17,520 nucleotides of DNA, taken from positions 1 to 17,520 of the forward strand of contig CAKVOK010000063.1 of assembly GCA_934792465.1 (NCBI GenBank). The letters run 5' to 3'. The position numbers and the translations under genes were made by a program. Position 1 is the first letter of the stretch; the number at the start of each line of letters is the position of its first letter. Below are positions 15,067 through 17,520 of this stretch, one piece after another. The notes below the pieces were generated by a model. It did not search any database and was not told the origin of the DNA. It was given only the letters and a program-made list of their open reading frames with translations. The stretch comes from an uncultured Clostridia bacterium. Its GTDB lineage: Bacteria; Bacillota; Clostridia; RUG12999.

Positions 15067-15699
15067 ATGGAAAAGATTACAGCGAAAAATTTATTATCTA
15101 TCGGTGCGGTATTCCTGCGCCCGAACGACCCGTTCACCTGGGCGAGCGGAATAAAAAGTCCGATATATTGCGATAACCGTCTGACGCTTACCGCTCCCGA
15201 GGTAAGAACGCAGATTGAAGATGGACTTGCCCGGCTTATAAAAGAGAACTACCCCGATGCGGAAATCCTCATGGGAACAAGCACGGCAGGCATAGCGCAT
15301 GCCGCCATAACGGCGCATATAATGGGACTTCCCATGGGATATGTGCGCAGCGGTGCGAAAGACCACGGCAGAGGAAATCAAATTGAGGGCAAGCTGGAAA
15401 AAGGTCAGAAAGCCGTTGTTGTCGAAGACCTTATTTCCACGGGCGGCAGCGTGATAGAGGTTGTGGAAGCGCTGCGTGCGGCAGGTGCGGACGTTCTCGG
15501 AATCGTCAGCATATACACATACGGCATGAAAAAAGGTCTTGAAAGGCTTGCGGCTGCGAATGTGAAAAACGTCAGCCTGACGAATTTCGATGTTACCGTC
15601 GCCGTTGCCGCAGAAGAAGGATATATCAGGGAAGATGAGAAGGAAAGCCTTATCAAATTCCGAAACAACCCGAGTGACGAAAGCTGGATGAAAAAATGA
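15067..15699 (+). CDS. pyrE: Orotate phosphoribosyltransferase
   Basis: PyrE joins orotate to PRPP to give OMP. The PRPP-binding motif VVVEDLISTGGS is at residues 117-128. The N-terminal FTWASGIKSPIYCDNR segment contributes to the orotate/PRPP site, and the flexible loop with KDHGRGNQIEG near residue 100 is present. The length of 210 aa is normal. AAGGAGG lies six bases before the ATG, one of the strongest sites in the operon, perhaps because translation must restart here after the non-coding hairpin stretch. Its stop overlaps the pyrB start as ATGA. Confidence 0.95.
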   Translation: MEKITAKNLLSIGAVFLRPNDPFTWASGIKSPIYCDNRLTLTAPEVRTQIEDGLARLIKENYPDAEILMGTSTAGIAHAAITAHIMGLPMGYVRSGAKDHGRGNQIEGKLEKGQKAVVVEDLISTGGSVIEVVEALRAAGADVLGIVSIYTYGMKKGLERLAAANVKNVSLTNFDVTVAVAAEEGYIREDEKESLIKFRNNPSDESWMKK

Positions 15700-16613
15700 G
15701 ACACCTTATAGATATTCTTGATTTAAGCGTCGGAGAAACCGAACAGCTTTTAAAATGTGCGGAGGATATAATAGCGAATCCCGAAAAATACCGTGAAAAG
15801 TGCAAATACAAAAAGCTTGCAACGCTGTTTTTCGAGCCGTCCACGAGAACAAGGCTCAGCTTTGAAGCGGCTATGCTGGAGCTGGGCGGCAGCGTTCTCG
15901 GCTTTTCCGAAGCCGCAAGCAGCTCCGCAACGAAAGGCGAGAGCGTGGCGGATACCGTCCGTGTTGTCGGCTGCTATGCCGACATCATAGCCATGCGCCA
16001 CCCGAAAGAGGGAGCGCCCATGGTTGCAAAAATGAATTCAAACGTACCCATAATAAATGCGGGCGACGGCGGTCACAACCACCCCACGCAGACTCTGACG
16101 GATTTGCTCACGATAAAGCGCGAAACAGGCAGACTGAACAATCTGAACATAGGAATCTGCGGCGACCTCAAATTCGGCAGAACGGTACATTCGCTCGTCA
16201 GCGCAATGTCCAGATACGGCGGTATAAAAATCTATGCAATATCGCCGGCGGAGCTTAAGCTGCCGAAATACATCAAAGAGGACGTTATCGAAAAAAACAA
16301 TATGGATTTTTACGAAACGGACAGTCTTGAAGAAGTTATGGGCGACCTTGATATTCTCTATATGACAAGGGTACAAAAGGAAAGATTTTTCAACGAAGCG
16401 GACTACGAACGTCTGAAAAACAGCTATGTCCTTACGAAAGACAAGCTGAAAACGGCGAAAGAGGATATGCGCATACTCCATCCGCTGCCGAGGGTAAACG
16501 AAATCTCGACCGAAGTGGATTCGGACATCAGAGCCGCATATTTCAGGCAGGTGCTGAACGGGAAATATATGCGTATGGCGCTTATTCTTATGCTTTTGGA
16601 GGAATCGTTATGA
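15696..16613 (+). CDS. pyrB: Aspartate carbamoyltransferase catalytic subunit
   Basis: PyrB joins carbamoyl phosphate to aspartate, the committed step. The carbamoyl phosphate site FEPSTRTRLSFE is at residues 46-57, with STRTR at 49-53. The SSATKGES loop that donates a lysine across the trimer is near residue 80. MRHPKEGA, NAGDGGHNHPTQ and the aspartate-side HPLPRVNEI follow. The length of 305 aa is normal for a class B catalytic chain. It overlaps pyrE and pyrI by four bases each (ATGA), so the two ATCase chains should be made in step. Confidence 0.95.
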   Translation: MRHLIDILDLSVGETEQLLKCAEDIIANPEKYREKCKYKKLATLFFEPSTRTRLSFEAAMLELGGSVLGFSEAASSSATKGESVADTVRVVGCYADIIAMRHPKEGAPMVAKMNSNVPIINAGDGGHNHPTQTLTDLLTIKRETGRLNNLNIGICGDLKFGRTVHSLVSAMSRYGGIKIYAISPAELKLPKYIKEDVIEKNNMDFYETDSLEEVMGDLDILYMTRVQKERFFNEADYERLKNSYVLTKDKLKTAKEDMRILHPLPRVNEISTEVDSDIRAAYFRQVLNGKYMRMALILMLLEESL

Positions 16614-17026
16614 ACATAGACGAAATAACAGGCGGAATAGTTATAGACCACATAAAGGCAGGCAAGGGCATGGAAATATATCATTTTCTCGGACTGGAGA
16701 AGCTCGACTGCCAGGTTGCCATAATCAAAAATGCTTCAAGCCGAAAAATGGGCAAAAAGGATATTATAAAAATTGATTCGGTTATTGATACGGACTTGAA
16801 TGCTCTCGGATATATCGACAGAGGAATCACCGTTAATATAATCAAAAACGGCAGACGTACGGAAAAGTTTCATCCGCTGCTGCCGGAGCGCATTGAAAAT
16901 ATAATCAAATGCAAAAATCCGAGATGCATAACGACAACGGAGCAGGAGATTGTTCATATTTTCAAGCTTACCGACAGGGAAAAAGGCATATACAGATGTA
17001 TATACTGCGATGCCGAAAATAAGTAA
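16610..17026 (+). CDS. pyrI: Aspartate carbamoyltransferase regulatory subunit
   Basis: PyrI binds CTP/ATP and sets the activity of PyrB in the holoenzyme. The zinc site holding it to PyrB is C101, C106, C130 and C133 (C-x4-C and C-x2-C). By alignment from memory with the E. coli chain, the nucleotide-site residues D19, K60 and K94 correspond to D13 (VIDHI), K54 (IIKID) and K86 (TEKFHPLLPERI), so CTP feedback is plausible. It has 138 aa; the E. coli chain is longer mainly at its N-terminus. It is the last gene of the operon. No intrinsic terminator with a T run follows; the first strong hairpin is in the repeat at 17149-17169. Confidence 0.94.
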   Translation: MNIDEITGGIVIDHIKAGKGMEIYHFLGLEKLDCQVAIIKNASSRKMGKKDIIKIDSVIDTDLNALGYIDRGITVNIIKNGRRTEKFHPLLPERIENIIKCKNPRCITTTEQEIVHIFKLTDREKGIYRCIYCDAENK

Positions 17027-17087
17027 GGGCGGATTTAATTTAGCAGTACAGACCCGCAGGGGTGCTTAATGGGAATTGCGAATTAAT

Positions 17088-17115
17088 AATGCATAATTCA
17101 TAATGCATAATTCAT
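17088..17115. repeat. Two tandem copies of a 14-bp AT-rich unit
   Basis: AATGCATAATTCAT occurs twice back to back (17088-17101 and 17102-17115), flanked by ATTAAT on both sides. It looks like a simple intergenic repeat. Confidence 0.8.
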
Positions 17116-17134
17116 AATTAATATCTGATTCAGC

Positions 17135-17201
17135 GGCACAAACTAACGCCTCCCCTGTGTAAGGGGAGGGGGACCGCCTGTGGTGGTGGAAGGGTTGTCA
17201 A
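17135..17201 (+). repeat. Palindromic intergenic repeat, copy 1
   Basis: The unit starts GGCACAAACTAACG. It holds the hairpin CCTCCCC-tgtgtaa-GGGGAGG (17149-17169), then CCGCC-tgt-GGTGG (17174-17186), and ends GGAAGGGTTGTCAA. It is nearly identical to 17450-17520, 315 bases away. The first hairpin may end transcription of the pyr operon, although no T run follows. Confidence 0.85.
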
Positions 17202-17203
17202 AA

Positions 17204-17280
17204 TCCTTGTGTAAGGAGCCGGAAGCTGCCGTGCAGCGGAGGTGTGGGGACCACGTCAGTGGTGGAAGGGTTGTCAATGG
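17204..17280 (+). repeat. Diverged copy of the same repeat, copy 2
   Basis: The body is changed, but CCTT-gtgt-AAGG, GGGGACC, the hairpin CCAC-gtca-GTGG (17251-17262) and the tail GGAAGGGTTGTCAATGG remain in the same order as in the other copies. Confidence 0.7.
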
Positions 17281-17318
17281 CTGCATAAACTGCGTAATAA
17301 TGCCGTTCGTACAGACCT

Positions 17319-17366
17319 ACAACCCCTCAGTCAGCTTCGCCGCCAGCTCCCCTTACACAGGGGAGC
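17319..17366 (-). repeat. Inverted copy of the repeat, copy 3
   Basis: CTCCCCTTACACAGGGGAG (17347-17365) is the exact reverse complement of the hairpin core of copy 1. ACAACCCCTC at the left is the reverse of the GGGTTGT tail. The stretch between reads like the reverse of the small second hairpin. Confidence 0.75.
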
Positions 17367-17448
17367 CTATCGAAGTACACACAAACCTTATTCAGTGCCC
17401 TTACACGGGGGGGGGAGCCTATACGAAGTCTGTGCAAACCTTATTCAA
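17351..17448. repeat. Imperfect tandem duplication, about 48-bp period
   Basis: CCTTACAC…GAGCCTAT…CGAAGT…CAAACCTTATTCA occurs at 17351-17395 and again at 17399-17448, with a few substitutions, an added A and a longer G run. It overlaps the inverted repeat copy at its left end. Confidence 0.7.
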
Positions 17449-17449
17449 C

Positions 17450-17520
17450 GGCACAAACTAACGCCTCCCCTGTGTAAGGGGAGGGGGACCGCCCGTGGCG
17501 GTGGAAGGGTTGTCAATGGC
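17450..17520 (+). repeat. Palindromic intergenic repeat, copy 4 (reaches window edge)
   Basis: It is nearly identical to copy 1 from GGCACAAACTAACG onward. Its second hairpin is CCGCC-cgt-GGCGG (17489-17501), where copy 1 has a G-T pair. It continues to the end of the window with TTGTCAATGGC. No gene is seen anywhere in 17027-17520. Confidence 0.85.

Noticed and set aside
17180..17461. Open frame of 93 codons at the right end
   Set aside because: It is read entirely through palindromic repeats in both orientations and has no ribosome site or protein-like composition.
17135..17520. CRISPR array
   Set aside because: The repeats are few, of unequal spacing, partly inverted and strongly palindromic, with no regular spacers or cas genes.

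Overview
The window reads like a chromosomal segment of an anaerobic, probably gut-associated Clostridia (Firmicutes) bacterium. Oscillospirales/Ruminococcaceae-type is a guess. The reasons are strong AGGAGG-type ribosome binding sites, sigma-A-type promoters, Bacillus/Clostridium-style pyr genes (class 1B pyrD with pyrK), AT-leaning but mixed codon use, and GC-rich palindromic repeats at the right end of a kind I remember from such genomes. Assignments rest on reading protein motifs by eye; no database search was run.

Left part, minus strand (1-2209): three tightly packed genes read leftward. Two small double zinc-ribbon proteins (122 and 93 aa) are followed by a very cysteine-rich exported protein that runs off the left edge. 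The exported gene has no stop in at least 518 codons. It has a clear signal peptide, about 110 cysteines in the mature part seen, and four repeats of about 50 residues. Its true frame is easy to miss because the gene is open at the window edge and several shadow frames are long.

Middle (2210-5708): an intergenic region holds a good plus-strand promoter followed about 140 bases later by a strong intrinsic terminator, which looks like a small RNA gene or an attenuated leader. A nested palindrome lies downstream. Then come a solute-binding lipoprotein and a membrane-anchored LuxR-type regulator with a large extracytoplasmic domain. They form a likely two-gene sensing unit with no transporter genes beside it and end in a terminator.

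Right part (5886-17026): a complete de novo UMP pathway in one operon, pyrC-carA-carB-pyrK-pyrD-pyrF-[esterase]-pyrE-pyrB-pyrI. CarAB makes carbamoyl phosphate, PyrBI makes carbamoyl aspartate, PyrC makes dihydroorotate, PyrD/PyrK oxidise it to orotate with NAD+, PyrE makes OMP and PyrF makes UMP. Genes overlap or nearly touch everywhere except around a CE7-type acetyl esterase and a hairpin-rich stretch that sit between pyrF and pyrE. The leader before pyrC has a consensus promoter, several hairpins and a U9 tract, but no PyrR-type binding loop that I can recognise. Beyond pyrI (17027-17520) the sequence is non-coding and built from palindromic repeats.
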